This document shows positions 6,329 through 13,170 of a stretch of DNA of 13,170 nucleotides, piece by piece. Each line of letters opens with the position of its first letter. Within the stretch, counting starts at the first letter, position 1. A model generated the notes under the pieces. It was not told where the DNA came from and did not search any database. It saw only the letters and a list, made by a program, of their open reading frames with translations. Source of the stretch: Oscillospiraceae bacterium (GTDB lineage Bacteria > Bacillota > Clostridia > Oscillospirales > Ruminococcaceae). The position numbers and the translations under genes were made by a program. Location: contig JAHZBJ010000025.1 in assembly GCA_019423445.1 (NCBI GenBank), positions 8,980 through 22,149 on the forward strand, in the 5' to 3' direction.

Positions 6329-7285
6329 TTAACGTTCTTCCCGGAAATAGGCAAGGCCCAGGGCCCTGGGGGCCTGGTTCTCCGCCTTCTTGCCCCGGGT
6401 GATGAACACCAGCACCAAAATGGTAGCGGCATAGGGGATCATATCCAGGAACTGGGAGACAATAGTGATCTTGTGGCCAAACAGGGTCAGGTCCAAATTT
6501 TGGATCACAAAGGACAGGCCCCGGAGGGCGCCGAAGAAATAAGCGCCGAAAATAGCCTTCAGGGGATTCCAGGTGGCGAAAATCACCAGGGCCACGGCAA
6601 TCCATCCGATGCCGGCGGTGATTTCGTCCTGCCAGCGGGGAACAAACACCAGGGTCAGGTAGGCGCCCCCCATCCCGCAGAAAAACCCTCCCAGAAGGAT
6701 GTGGACATATTTATAAAGAGTGACATTGACGCCGGAGGCGTCAGCGGCGCCGGGGTTCTCCCCCACCGCCCGCATGTTCAGTCCCATGGTGGTGCGGTTC
6801 ATGTAGAAATACAAAAGAATGGCGGCCACCAGAGCAGTTGTGGCGTAAATGCTTTGATGGAAAAACATTTTCCCCACCACCGGGATATCGGAAAGCACAG
6901 GGATTTCCTTGGGGCCCAGCGCCGCGAAGATGCCCTCCGGCAGACTCAGCCCCACCAGGTCCTTCCCCAGGAAGGAGGAGAGACCGGTACCAAAGGTGGT
7001 AAGGACCAGGCCGGTGACATTCTGATTTCCCTGAAGGGTGACGGTAATAATGGCGTAGATCAAAGCCCCGCCGGCCCCCGCCAGCCCTGCCGCCAGAATG
7101 GAAAGGAAGGGGTTCCCTGTGGCAAGCCCTGCCATAAAGCCGGTAACGGCCCCCAGAAGCATCATTCCTTCCACCCCCAGGTTCAGGTGGCCCACCTTTT
7201 CACAAAGGATACCTCCCAGAGTGCCGAAGAGGATGGGGGTGCCCATCTGGGCGGCGGTCTGCAAGTAAAGTTCCAGCGCTTCCAT
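6329..7285 (-). CDS. nupQ: Nucleoside ABC transporter, inner permease subunit (NupQ type)
   Basis: This 318-aa integral membrane protein is one of the two different permeases of a BMP-type purine nucleoside importer. It is hydrophobic throughout, with about eight to ten likely membrane segments. It carries the family signature near its N-terminus, NLGVEGMMLLGA (35-46), and the usual GTPILFGTLGGIL opening. The length is typical for YufQ/NupQ. Its start codon overlaps the stop codon of the preceding permease gene by one base (TGATG), with AAGGAGG just upstream, indicating translational coupling. It is the last gene of the operon and is followed by a strong terminator. The substrate is inferred from the family and from the neighbouring xpt and binding-protein genes. 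I call it nupQ by order and homology, not by proven function. Confidence 0.9.
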   Translation of the reverse strand: MEALELYLQTAAQMGTPILFGTLGGILCEKVGHLNLGVEGMMLLGAVTGFMAGLATGNPFLSILAAGLAGAGGALIYAIITVTLQGNQNVTGLVLTTFGTGLSSFLGKDLVGLSLPEGIFAALGPKEIPVLSDIPVVGKMFFHQSIYATTALVAAILLYFYMNRTTMGLNMRAVGENPGAADASGVNVTLYKYVHILLGGFFCGMGGAYLTLVFVPRWQDEITAGIGWIAVALVIFATWNPLKAIFGAYFFGALRGLSFVIQNLDLTLFGHKITIVSQFLDMIPYAATILVLVFITRGKKAENQAPRALGLAYFREER

Positions 7286-8352
7286 CAGACTGCCTCCTTT
7301 CCGCCGCGGCTGATCTGGATTTTATATTGAACGAAAAACTCACTGGCCAGAACAAAGAACAGCACAACCCCCTGAATAATGGCTGCCACCGAAGAGGGGA
7401 TCTGCATGGAAGTCTGGAGATAGGAACCTCCCTGGAGGAGGATGGCAAAGAAGAAGCACACCCCCACAATGGCCGGGGGATTCAGCCGGGCCAGCCAGGC
7501 GGTGATAATCGCGGTAAAGCCCATTCCTCCGGAAAGAACATCGGAGAGGGAACGCTCCACAGCGGAGGCCTGCATCATCCCTGCCAGGCCGCAGAGGCCG
7601 CCGGACAGGAGCACCGCAATGAGCATGGTCCGGGTAGTGTTCATCCCGGCGTAGCGGGCGGTGGCGTCGCTTTCTCCCAGCACCGCAATTTCATACCCCA
7701 GCTTGGAACGGCGGAACAATATCCACACCAGGACCACCGCCGCCAGGGTCAGAATCCACCCTGCATGAACCCCCAGCACCTTGGGCAGAACTGCGGCATC
7801 CACGAACTTGGGCATCTTGGGAAAGCCGGAAGCCTTGGGGTCCTTCCAGGGACCGTACTGGAGATAGGTAATCCACTTGGTGGCGATGTAATTGAGCATC
7901 AGGGTCACCAGAGTCTCGCTGGCGCCGAACTTCCCCTTGAGGATGGCAGGGATCAGGGCCCATAGGCCGCCCAGAAGCATTCCGCAGAGGACCATTGCCG
8001 GGAGCATCACCCACATGGGCAGATCCGGGGCCTTGAAGGCCACCATGGCCGCCCCAAAGGCTCCCAGATAAAACTGCCCCTCGCCGCCGATGTTCCAGAA
8101 CTTCATCTTGAAGGCCACCGCCACCCCCAGAGAGAGGGTGATCAAGGGGATGGCCTTATTGATGGTCTCTTTGAGCCGGTAAGCGGTCATGGTAGAGCCT
8201 TCGATCATTTTGTAATAGACGGTAAAGGGGTTATAACCGGCAGCAGCCATTACCACAGCAGTGGCCACCAGGGCCGCCACCACCGCTCCCAGGCGGTAAA
8301 GGGTCTGGCGTCTCTGGCTCATGGCCCCTTTTTTCACAATTTTAAAGGTCAT
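7285..8352 (-). CDS. nupP: Nucleoside ABC transporter, inner permease subunit (NupP type)
   Basis: This 355-aa integral membrane permease is the partner of the NupQ-type subunit. After a short basic N-terminus there is a first membrane helix (about 20-38) and an external loop. It then has the family motif NIGGEGQFYLGA (87-98) and further on GASETLVTLMLNYIA (143-157), both characteristic of the YufP/NupP branch of the RbsC-like permeases. The gene starts within the last codons of the ATPase gene (ATGA overlap at 8349-8352) with GAGGAGG at about 8 bases, so translation is coupled. The order binding protein, ATPase, permease P, permease Q is that of B. subtilis nupNOPQ. The protein length is normal and I see no disruption. 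Confidence 0.9.
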   Translation of the reverse strand: MTFKIVKKGAMSQRRQTLYRLGAVVAALVATAVVMAAAGYNPFTVYYKMIEGSTMTAYRLKETINKAIPLITLSLGVAVAFKMKFWNIGGEGQFYLGAFGAAMVAFKAPDLPMWVMLPAMVLCGMLLGGLWALIPAILKGKFGASETLVTLMLNYIATKWITYLQYGPWKDPKASGFPKMPKFVDAAVLPKVLGVHAGWILTLAAVVLVWILFRRSKLGYEIAVLGESDATARYAGMNTTRTMLIAVLLSGGLCGLAGMMQASAVERSLSDVLSGGMGFTAIITAWLARLNPPAIVGVCFFFAILLQGGSYLQTSMQIPSSVAAIIQGVVLFFVLASEFFVQYKIQISRGGKEAV

Positions 8353-9875
8353 GCTCCAGCCTCCTCTCCGGGGCGCTGCCCCAGCATCAGCATCCCGATA
8401 TCCTCCTTGGTGGCGGTTCTGGGATCCACAATGTCCATCACCGCGCCGGAATGAATCACCATAATCCGGTCGCAGAGGGCAAGAAGGACGTCCAGATCCT
8501 CCCCGATAAAGAGGACAGCCACCCCCTTCTCCTTCTGGGCGTTGAGGGTGTCATAGATGTTGTAGGAGGCCCCGATATCCAGCCCTCGGACCGGATAGGC
8601 GGTGATGAGAAGCTGGGGGTCCAGCTGGATCTCCCGTCCCAAAAGCACCTTTTGAATATTACCGCCGCTAAGGTCTTTGACGGTGTGCCATTTGCTGGGA
8701 GTGCTGATGTCAAATTCCTGGATGATCTTGTCCGCCAACTGGGCCCCGGCCTTCCGGTCCACAAAGGGGCCGGGGTTGTTCCGGTAGCTCTTCAGCAGCA
8801 CGTTGTCCACGATACTCATCCCAGCTACCAGGCCCATTCCCAGGCGGTCTTCAGGGATAAAGCTCATGCTTACGCCCTTTTTGATGATCTCCCTGGGAGA
8901 AAGGCCCAGGATCATCTCCCCGTTGTACTCCACAATACCGCTGGTGGCCTTATCCAAACCGGCGATGATCTCGCACAACTCCTTCTGGCCGCTGCCGGCG
9001 ATACCGGCTACTCCCAGAATCTCTCCCTTATGGAGGTGGAAGCTGACGTGATCCAGATGGTTGACTCCGTCGCGGTCGGTGGCGGTGAGATCCTTGACCC
9101 GGAGCACCGTTTTATGCTCTCCCTCGTAGGAAGCCCGGTGGATCTCCAGGGACATGGGGCGGCCTACCATCAGCTCGGTGAGCTCCCGAGGGTTGGTGGA
9201 GGCGGTATCCAGGGTAGCAATGCTCTCCCCCCGGCGCAGAACCGTCACTCGGTCGCTGATCTCCATCACCTCCCCCAGCTTGTGGGTGATGATGATAACG
9301 GCACAGCCTTCTGCCTTCATATTCCGCAGGATATTAAACAGGGTGGCGGTTTCCTGGGGGGTCAGCACCGCGGTGGGCTCGTCCAGGATCAGGATATCGG
9401 CCCCCCGGTAGAGCATCTTCAGGATCTCCACCGTCTGCTTCTCCCCCACCGACATGTCATAGACCTTTTTATCCGGGTTTACAATGAGGCCGTATTTTTT
9501 CCCGATGCGGTAGATCTGTTCGGTAAGATCCTTTCCCCGGATGGCAAGGCCGCCCTTCCGCCCCAGGATAATATTCTCCTTGGCGGTGAGGACATCCACC
9601 AATTTGAAGTGCTGGTGGACCATTCCCACCCCGGCGGCAATGGCCTCCCCGGGGGAGGAGAAGCGGCGTTCCCGGCCGTCGATGGTGATGGTACCGGCCT
9701 CGGGCGCGTAGATCCCTGCCATAATGTTCACCAGGGTGGATTTCCCCGAACCGTTCTCCCCCAGAAGGGCATGGATCTCTCCCTTGCGCACCGACAGGCT
9801 CACATTGTTGTTGGCCTTCACCGGGCCGAAGGTCTTGGTGATACCTTGGAGCCGGATGTATGCGTTGTCCTCCAT
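8349..9875 (-). CDS. nupO: Nucleoside ABC transporter, double ATPase subunit (NupO type)
   Basis: This 508-aa protein has two fused nucleotide-binding domains that power the importer on the cytoplasmic side. The start at 9875 is preceded by GAGGAGG. The first domain is complete: Walker A GENGSGKST (39-47), signature SVGEKQ (142-147), Walker B ILILDEP (161-167) and His198 as the switch residue. The second is degenerate: the P-loop reads GIAGSGQKE (291-299), the signature LSGGNIQ (402-408) is intact, but the Walker B region reads LLITAYPVRGLD (422-433), without the usual acidic pair before the P. Glu459 stands where the switch His would be. As far as I know this asymmetry is normal for NupO/RbsA-like ATPases of BMP transporters. 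One functional ATP site is therefore expected. Confidence 0.92.
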   Translation of the reverse strand: MEDNAYIRLQGITKTFGPVKANNNVSLSVRKGEIHALLGENGSGKSTLVNIMAGIYAPEAGTITIDGRERRFSSPGEAIAAGVGMVHQHFKLVDVLTAKENIILGRKGGLAIRGKDLTEQIYRIGKKYGLIVNPDKKVYDMSVGEKQTVEILKMLYRGADILILDEPTAVLTPQETATLFNILRNMKAEGCAVIIITHKLGEVMEISDRVTVLRRGESIATLDTASTNPRELTELMVGRPMSLEIHRASYEGEHKTVLRVKDLTATDRDGVNHLDHVSFHLHKGEILGVAGIAGSGQKELCEIIAGLDKATSGIVEYNGEMILGLSPREIIKKGVSMSFIPEDRLGMGLVAGMSIVDNVLLKSYRNNPGPFVDRKAGAQLADKIIQEFDISTPSKWHTVKDLSGGNIQKVLLGREIQLDPQLLITAYPVRGLDIGASYNIYDTLNAQKEKGVAVLFIGEDLDVLLALCDRIMVIHSGAVMDIVDPRTATKEDIGMLMLGQRPGEEAGA

Positions 9876-9915
9876 AATTCCTCCTCAAAACAGCCGCCGC
9901 CAGGCGGATAAGCGA

Positions 9916-9951
9916 AATGTTGCCGGCAAAAAAGCTCTTGCCGGCAACATT
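9916..9951. other. Long intercistronic stem-loop between binding protein and ATPase genes
   Basis: A perfect 14-bp stem (9916-9929 with 9938-9951, core TTGCCGGCAA) lies between the lipoprotein stop and the ATPase start. On the minus strand the T residues fall in the loop, and no T-run follows the stem. It therefore looks more like an mRNA-stabilising or partially terminating hairpin than a full terminator. Such elements commonly raise binding-protein output relative to the membrane subunits. Confidence 0.6.
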
Positions 9952-9984
9952 GTCTGGTCTTACATGGGGATGGTTGCCGCTGGA

Positions 9985-11157
9985 TCAGGCGGAAACGGTG
10001 CCGATAACACCTTCCACCAGCCACATCATGGACTCCATCTCATCGTCGGTCATCTTGGCGCCTTCAGCAACCACTTCGTTGCCTTCATTGTCCTTCAGAG
10101 GACCGCTGAAGACGAAGAGCTCACCGGACTCGATTTTGGCCTTGGCTTCCTCAACGGCTTCCTTGGTGCCCTCCACGCAGTTGTCGCTCAGGTCATCCAG
10201 AGAGACCATACCGGTGGTGAGGCCGCCCCAGAAGCGCTCGCCCTTAGGACGGGTACCATCGATGATGGACTGAACATCCCGGGTGTAGTAGGCATCCCAG
10301 TGGAAGAGGGGAGCGGTGAGGTAGGCGTCGGGAGCAGCGGACAGGGTAGAAGCATTATAGCCGATGGCCAGAACGCCGGCTTCCTGAGCGGCGATCTGAG
10401 GGCCAGTGGTGTCGCAGTGCTGAGCGATCAGGTCGCAGCCCTTGTTGATCAGCTGCTGAGCAGCATTCTTCTCATCGGCAGGGGCATACCAGCTGTTGGT
10501 CCACAGAACCTCAACAGTGGCGTCAGGGTTCACGGAACGCACTCCCAGGGTGAAAGCGTCGATGCCCCGAACCACCTCGGGGATGGAGACGCCGGCCACG
10601 TAGCCGATCTTGCCGCTCTTGGAGTTCATCCCGGCCACAATACCGGAGAGGTAACGAGCCTCATAAGCACGGCCCATGTAGGTAGAGAGGTTGTCCTCGG
10701 TGAGAATGCCGGTGGCATGGCCGAAATAGACCTCAGGGTGCTCCTTGGCCACAATGTCCACCCACTCCCCGTGACCGAAGCTGGTGGCATAAATGACGTT
10801 GCAGCCCTGGTCAATCAGATCCCGGACAGTCTTTTCGCAATCGGAGTTCTCAGGAACATTTTCCACCACCAGGGTCTGGCTCTCGTCCAGGCCCAGGGCC
10901 TCCACCATGGCTTTGCGGCCCTGGTCATGCGCATAGGAATAGCCTTCATCCCCCACAGGTCCAACATACAGGAAACCGATCTTCAGGTCTTCCTTGGGGA
11001 TCCCGGCGGAAGCGGTCTCGGAACCGGAAGCGGCTTCAGAACCAGAAGCAGCTTCCGAACCGGAAGCAGCCTGGGAGCTGGAAGCTTCGGAACCGCCGCA
11101 GGCGGAAAGGGCCAGTACCATCATGGCCGCCATCAGAATTGCCAGCATTCTCTTCAT
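9985..11157 (-). CDS. nupN: BMP-family nucleoside-binding lipoprotein (NupN/PnrA type)
   Basis: This 390-aa lipoprotein captures the substrate, probably purine nucleosides, outside the membrane and delivers it to the neighbouring permeases. The start at 11157 is chosen because AGGAGG lies 10 bases upstream and the signal peptide begins there. Residues 1-20 are a lipoprotein signal with lipobox LSAC and Cys20 as the lipidated residue. A flexible linker with three GSEAAS-type hexapeptides (33-50) leads to the folded domain. That domain begins DLKIGFLYVGPVGDEGYSY, the standard start of BMP proteins; such proteins bind nucleosides in Treponema (PnrA) and act in B. subtilis guanosine uptake. It lies between xpt upstream and the ATPase gene downstream, all on one strand. 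The gap to xpt is 89 bases, without a T-run terminator, so read-through from xpt is likely. The exact substrate is inferred. Confidence 0.92.
   Translation of the reverse strand: MKRMLAILMAAMMVLALSACGGSEASSSQAASGSEAASGSEAASGSETASAGIPKEDLKIGFLYVGPVGDEGYSYAHDQGRKAMVEALGLDESQTLVVENVPENSDCEKTVRDLIDQGCNVIYATSFGHGEWVDIVAKEHPEVYFGHATGILTEDNLSTYMGRAYEARYLSGIVAGMNSKSGKIGYVAGVSIPEVVRGIDAFTLGVRSVNPDATVEVLWTNSWYAPADEKNAAQQLINKGCDLIAQHCDTTGPQIAAQEAGVLAIGYNASTLSAAPDAYLTAPLFHWDAYYTRDVQSIIDGTRPKGERFWGGLTTGMVSLDDLSDNCVEGTKEAVEEAKAKIESGELFVFSGPLKDNEGNEVVAEGAKMTDDEMESMMWLVEGVIGTVSA
11008..11061 (-). repeat. 18-base tandem repeats in the lipoprotein linker
   Basis: Three consecutive 18-base units encode GSEAAS, GSEAAS and GSETAS just after the lipid-anchor Cys. 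They differ mainly at third codon positions. Copy number could vary between strains, changing the tether length without breaking the frame. Confidence 0.6.
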
Positions 11158-11217
11158 GGAAAGAGTACCTCCTAAATCTTCTCTCTTCCGGCGCATCAGC
11201 GCCTGTTTTTTATCCCA

Positions 11218-11235
11218 ACACCGGCGGGCCGGCGT
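11218..11235 (-). other. Small stem-loop after xpt
   Basis: On the minus strand ACGCCGGC pairs with GCCGGTGT across a tight turn, with one G-U pair that favours this strand. It lies 12 bases past the xpt stop codon. It is followed by GGGATAAAAAACAGG rather than a T-run, so it is not a standard terminator and probably allows read-through into the lipoprotein gene. Confidence 0.35.
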
Positions 11236-11246
11236 CAGCAACAAAC

Positions 11247-11825
11247 TTATTCTTGGGGACGGAACCGGATCTGGCCCTCATCCATCTGGTCGATAATGGC
11301 CAGGGACTCCACCCGGACGCCTCTGTCACGGATGATGCGTCCTCCCTCCTGGAACCCCTTCTCAATCACGATACCGCAGCCCACCAGGGTGGCCCCTGCC
11401 TGCTGCACCACATCCATCAGGCCCAAAAGAGCGTTGCCTTTGGCCAGAAAATCATCCACCACCAAGACCCGGTCTTCCGGGCCGAGGAACCTTTTAGCCA
11501 CCATGATCTGGTAGCTTCCGCCATGGGTAAAGCTTTCCACCTCGCTGGTATAAATCTCCCCATCAATGTTCTTGGTGCGGCTCTTTTTTGCAAAAAGTGC
11601 CGGGCAATGAAAAAACTGCGCCGTAACACAAGCGATCCCGATGCCCGATGCCTCGATAGTCAGGATCTTTGTCACGCCGCAGTCCGAAAAAAGGCGGTAA
11701 AACTCCTTGCCGATCTCCTGATACAGGGAAATATCCATCTGGTGGTTCAAAAAGCTATCCACCTTCAGAATATTCCCCGCCTTTACATGGCCGTCCTTCC
11801 GAATTCGCTCTTCCAGCAGCTTCAT
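11247..11825 (-). CDS. xpt: Xanthine phosphoribosyltransferase
   Basis: This 192-aa cytoplasmic enzyme converts xanthine and PRPP to XMP in purine salvage. The protein begins MKLLEERIRKDG and carries NHQMD (27-31), EASGIG (59-63 region), KSRTKN (81-86) and the PRPP-binding loop VLVVDDFLAKGNA (120-132). These are all typical of Xpt, and the length is close to the B. subtilis enzyme (194 aa). I place the start at 11825; an in-frame extension to 11918 has no family similarity and no ribosome binding site. The site before 11825 is itself weak (GGGGTG at about 7 bases). It is the first gene of a same-strand run with the nucleoside importer, linking uptake to salvage. B. subtilis xpt is controlled by a guanine riboswitch, but its conserved core is not visible here. 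Confidence 0.93.
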   Translation of the reverse strand: MKLLEERIRKDGHVKAGNILKVDSFLNHQMDISLYQEIGKEFYRLFSDCGVTKILTIEASGIGIACVTAQFFHCPALFAKKSRTKNIDGEIYTSEVESFTHGGSYQIMVAKRFLGPEDRVLVVDDFLAKGNALLGLMDVVQQAGATLVGCGIVIEKGFQEGGRIIRDRGVRVESLAIIDQMDEGQIRFRPQE

Positions 11826-12013
11826 GCGACACACCCCGTTCCCCAAAAAAGTAAAAGCCTGACGAAGATCCAGAAAAATTTCCGGGCCGGCCAGGAGAAT
11901 ATGTATATAAATTACCATATCCTATACTGAAAAGCAATGGACAATATCCCCTCTTCTGCTGTCAAAAAATGTCCTTTTTTGGCGGTACTTCACAAGGTGT
12001 TTTATATCACAAA
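11826..12013. other. Upstream region of xpt
   Basis: This AT-rich stretch must carry the control of the xpt operon. On the minus strand there is a perfect TTGACA hexamer (11960-11965) but no good -10 at the expected distance. A weaker pair, TTGCTT (11932-11937) with TAATTT (11909-11914) at 17 bases, lies closer to the gene. An inverted repeat CAAAAAA-N5-TTTTTTG spans 11963-11981. I do not find the conserved purine riboswitch elements (ATATGG with GTTTCTACC and the closing helix). Confidence 0.4.
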
Positions 12014-12041
12014 GGGCGCCCCGGGAAACTCCGGAGCGCCC
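12014..12041 (-). terminator. Terminator of deoC
   Basis: An 11-bp stem (12014-12024 with 12031-12041) and a 6-base loop are continuous only on the minus strand, where the single mismatch becomes a G-U pair. It is followed by CTTTGTG, a weak T tail. It lies about 19 bases past the deoC stop codon and separates deoC from xpt. Confidence 0.7.
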
Positions 12042-12059
12042 AGGAAACTGATGGCAATA

Positions 12060-12722
12060 TCACCGCGGTTGTTCCGCTGCCTGCGCCAGCTTGATCAAAC
12101 GGCTGGTCCCTAAGCGGGAGGCTCCAGCTTTTAGGAAGCTTTCGGCATCCTGAAAAGAGGATATTCCTCCTGCCGCCTTGATCTTGACATTGGGTCCAAC
12201 GTGGGCAGCAAAAAGCTCTATGTCCTCCAAAGTAGCCCCGCCTTTGGAAAAACCGGTGGAGGTTTTGATGTAGTCAGCTCCAGCCTTGGTAACAATCTGG
12301 CACATCTGGATCTTTTCTTCCCGGCTCAGAAGGCATGTCTCCACAATCACCTTTAGGATATGCCCACCACACGCTTCCTTCAGCATCCGGATCTCTTTTT
12401 CCACCTCAGCCAGATTGCCGCTTCGAAGCATCCCGATATTGATGACCATATCGATCTCTCCGGCGCCGGAAGCCAAGGCTTCCCTGGTTTCCCAGAGCTT
12501 GCTCTCCGTTGTTGAATAGCCATTTGGAAAGCCCACTACCGTACAAACCGGCATGGCTGTCCCCAGATATTCAGCCGCCTGTTTCACATAACAAGGAGGG
12601 ATACATACTGATGCCGTTTTCCACTTCAGGGCTTCATCACAGAGGTTTTTGATCTCCTCCCAAGTAGCCTCCTGCTTAAGGAGGGTGTGGTCCACCTTCG
12701 CTAAAATCTCCTGTTGGTTCAT
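12060..12722 (-). CDS. deoC: Deoxyribose-phosphate aldolase
   Basis: This 220-aa class I aldolase splits 2-deoxyribose-5-phosphate into glyceraldehyde-3-phosphate and acetaldehyde, the last step of deoxynucleoside breakdown. The start at 12722 follows AAAGGAGG at about 8 bases. Family landmarks are complete: IDMVINIG (90-97) with the catalytic Asp91, ADYIKTSTGFSKGGAT (149-164) with Lys153 as the Schiff-base residue, and VKIKAAGGI (179-187) with Lys182 as the second active-site lysine. The size matches bacterial DeoC of the DeoC1 type. It has its own promoter and terminator, so it is a single-gene unit next to the purine salvage and uptake operon. The two together fit import of nucleosides followed by use of base and sugar. 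Confidence 0.95.
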   Translation of the reverse strand: MNQQEILAKVDHTLLKQEATWEEIKNLCDEALKWKTASVCIPPCYVKQAAEYLGTAMPVCTVVGFPNGYSTTESKLWETREALASGAGEIDMVINIGMLRSGNLAEVEKEIRMLKEACGGHILKVIVETCLLSREEKIQMCQIVTKAGADYIKTSTGFSKGGATLEDIELFAAHVGPNVKIKAAGGISSFQDAESFLKAGASRLGTSRLIKLAQAAEQPR

Positions 12723-12765
12723 TCCGCCGCCTCCTTTGGTTCTTTTGTAATTTTTGAACGCCCTT

Positions 12766-12793
12766 ATTATATCACAAATTTCCCCAAGCACAA
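12766..12793 (-). promoter_or_regulatory. Sigma-A-like promoter of deoC
   Basis: On the minus strand a -10 TATAAT (12766-12771) and a -35 TTGTGC (12788-12793) are separated by 16 bases. They lie about 45 bases upstream of the start codon and directly after the terminator of the tRNA cluster, whose T-run overlaps the -35. No operator for a DeoR-type repressor is obvious. Confidence 0.6.
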
Positions 12794-12827
12794 AAAACAG
12801 CTGACAGGCAAATACCTGTCAGCTGTT
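12791..12827 (-). terminator. Terminator of the tRNA/5S cluster
   Basis: A perfect 13-bp stem (12796-12808 with 12815-12827, core CAGCTGACAGG) with a 6-base loop is followed on the minus strand by six T residues. It begins 3 bases after the encoded CCA of tRNA-Asn, a typical end of a stable RNA operon. Confidence 0.93.
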
Positions 12828-12829
12828 GG

Positions 12830-12905
12830 TGGCTCCCCCTGTTGGGCTCGAACCAACGACCCTGCGGTTAACAGCCGCATGCTCTACCGACTGAGCTAAG
12901 GAGGA
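12830..12905 (-). tRNA. tRNA-Asn (anticodon GTT)
   Basis: This is a complete 76-base cloverleaf with encoded CCA. The acceptor TCCTCCT pairs with AGGGGGA, with one G-U pair. The D-loop region reads AGCTCAGTCGGTAGAGC. The anticodon arm is TGCGG-CTGTTAA-CCGCA with GTT at 12870-12872. The T arm contains GGTTCGAACCC. It is the last gene of the RNA cluster. Confidence 0.96.
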
Positions 12906-12912
12906 ATATTGG

Positions 12913-12944
12913 AGATAGCGGCTCCAGAATTGGAACCGCTATCT
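12913..12944 (-). other. Processing stem between 5S rRNA and tRNA-Asn
   Basis: A 13-bp stem (12913-12925 with 12932-12944) is fully paired only on the minus strand, where the mismatch becomes a G-U pair. No T-run follows. It sits between the 5S 3' end and the tRNA 5' end. It probably guides RNase processing or protects the 5S end rather than ending transcription. Confidence 0.5.
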
Positions 12945-12949
12945 TGAGT

Positions 12950-13065
<116 letters not shown>

Positions 13066-13115
13066 TCTATATAACCCTTTTGAAGGGGGTCATATCAAGG
13101 TTTCTTTTTTCAATG

Positions 13116-13170
13116 TGGTGACCCGTGCGGGAATCGAACCCGCGTTACCGGCGTGAGAGGCCGGTGTCTT
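13116..13170 (-). tRNA. tRNA-Glu (anticodon CTC), partial at window edge
   Basis: The 3' 55 bases of a tRNA are present: encoded CCA, acceptor 3' strand, a T arm with GGTTCGATTCC, and an anticodon arm CCGGC-CTCTCAC-GCCGG with CTC at 13155-13157. The 5' part, including the D arm, is outside the window. The sequence fits the Firmicutes tRNA-Glu family. Confidence 0.92.

Noticed and set aside
8451..11175. Plus-strand open frames of nearly 490 codons opposite the ATPase and the lipoprotein genes
   Set aside because: The minus-strand reading gives textbook ABC ATPase and BMP proteins; the plus-strand translations show no family motif and no start signals. They reflect GC-rich codon use.
11826..11918. 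An N-terminal extension of xpt starting at 11918
   Set aside because: The extra 31 residues have no similarity to Xpt proteins and no ribosome binding site, while MKLLEERI at 11825 is the usual family start.
12723..12791. An N-terminal extension of deoC starting at 12791
   Set aside because: It would begin upstream of the predicted -10 and ignores the AAAGGAGG site directly before the ATG at 12722.
13069..13098. TTGATA and TTATAT (18-base spacing) as a promoter for the 5S gene on the minus strand
   Set aside because: The -10 lies only 3 bases before the 5S 5' end, so transcription would begin inside the mature 5S RNA. Cotranscription with tRNA-Glu is more likely.

Overview
The window looks like part of the chromosome of a fairly GC-rich, spore-forming member of the Clostridia, probably of the Oscillospirales/Oscillospiraceae type. 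The basis is a SleC-like spore cortex-lytic protein, NPxTG-type wall anchors, strong AGGAGG ribosome binding sites, Firmicutes-style tRNA and 5S genes, and a NupNOPQ-type nucleoside transporter. The placement is inference; no species can be named from the sequence.

Region 1 (1-4256). The 3' end of an unidentified plus-strand gene converges on three minus-strand genes for secreted surface proteins of 372, 317 and 431 aa. Each has a signal peptide, its own sigma-A-like promoter and a terminator. All three share a module of about 75-80 residues ending in LGSYVIS(D/N)K just before a Ser-rich stalk. The first two end in NPETG or NPDTG sorting signals. The third replaces this with a long Ser/Ala/Pro/Glu stalk, a transmembrane helix and a KKKK-FDDWDD cytoplasmic tail. 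This paralogous cluster is the least explained part of the window. The middle gene also has an unusual promoter region with TTACA repeats in helical phase.

Region 2 (4510-6255, plus strand). A 581-aa protein lies divergent to the surface cluster. It has an N-terminal beta-rich domain, a SpoIID/SleC-like lytic transglycosylase domain and three peptidoglycan-binding repeats.

Region 3 (6270-11825, minus strand). A purine salvage and uptake operon reads, in transcription order, xpt (xanthine phosphoribosyltransferase), a BMP-family nucleoside-binding lipoprotein, a double-domain ABC ATPase and two permeases. This matches the Bacillus subtilis nupNOPQ order. The ATPase and permease genes overlap or abut, and the operon ends at a strong terminator shortly before the convergent SleC-like gene. 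A long stem-loop without a T-run separates the lipoprotein gene from the ATPase gene. I see no recognisable purine riboswitch upstream of xpt.

Region 4 (12010-13170, minus strand). deoC (deoxyribose-phosphate aldolase) has its own promoter and terminator and fits the nucleoside catabolism theme. Upstream of it lies an RNA cluster transcribed in the same direction: tRNA-Glu(CTC, cut by the window edge), 5S rRNA, tRNA-Asn(GTT), then a strong terminator.
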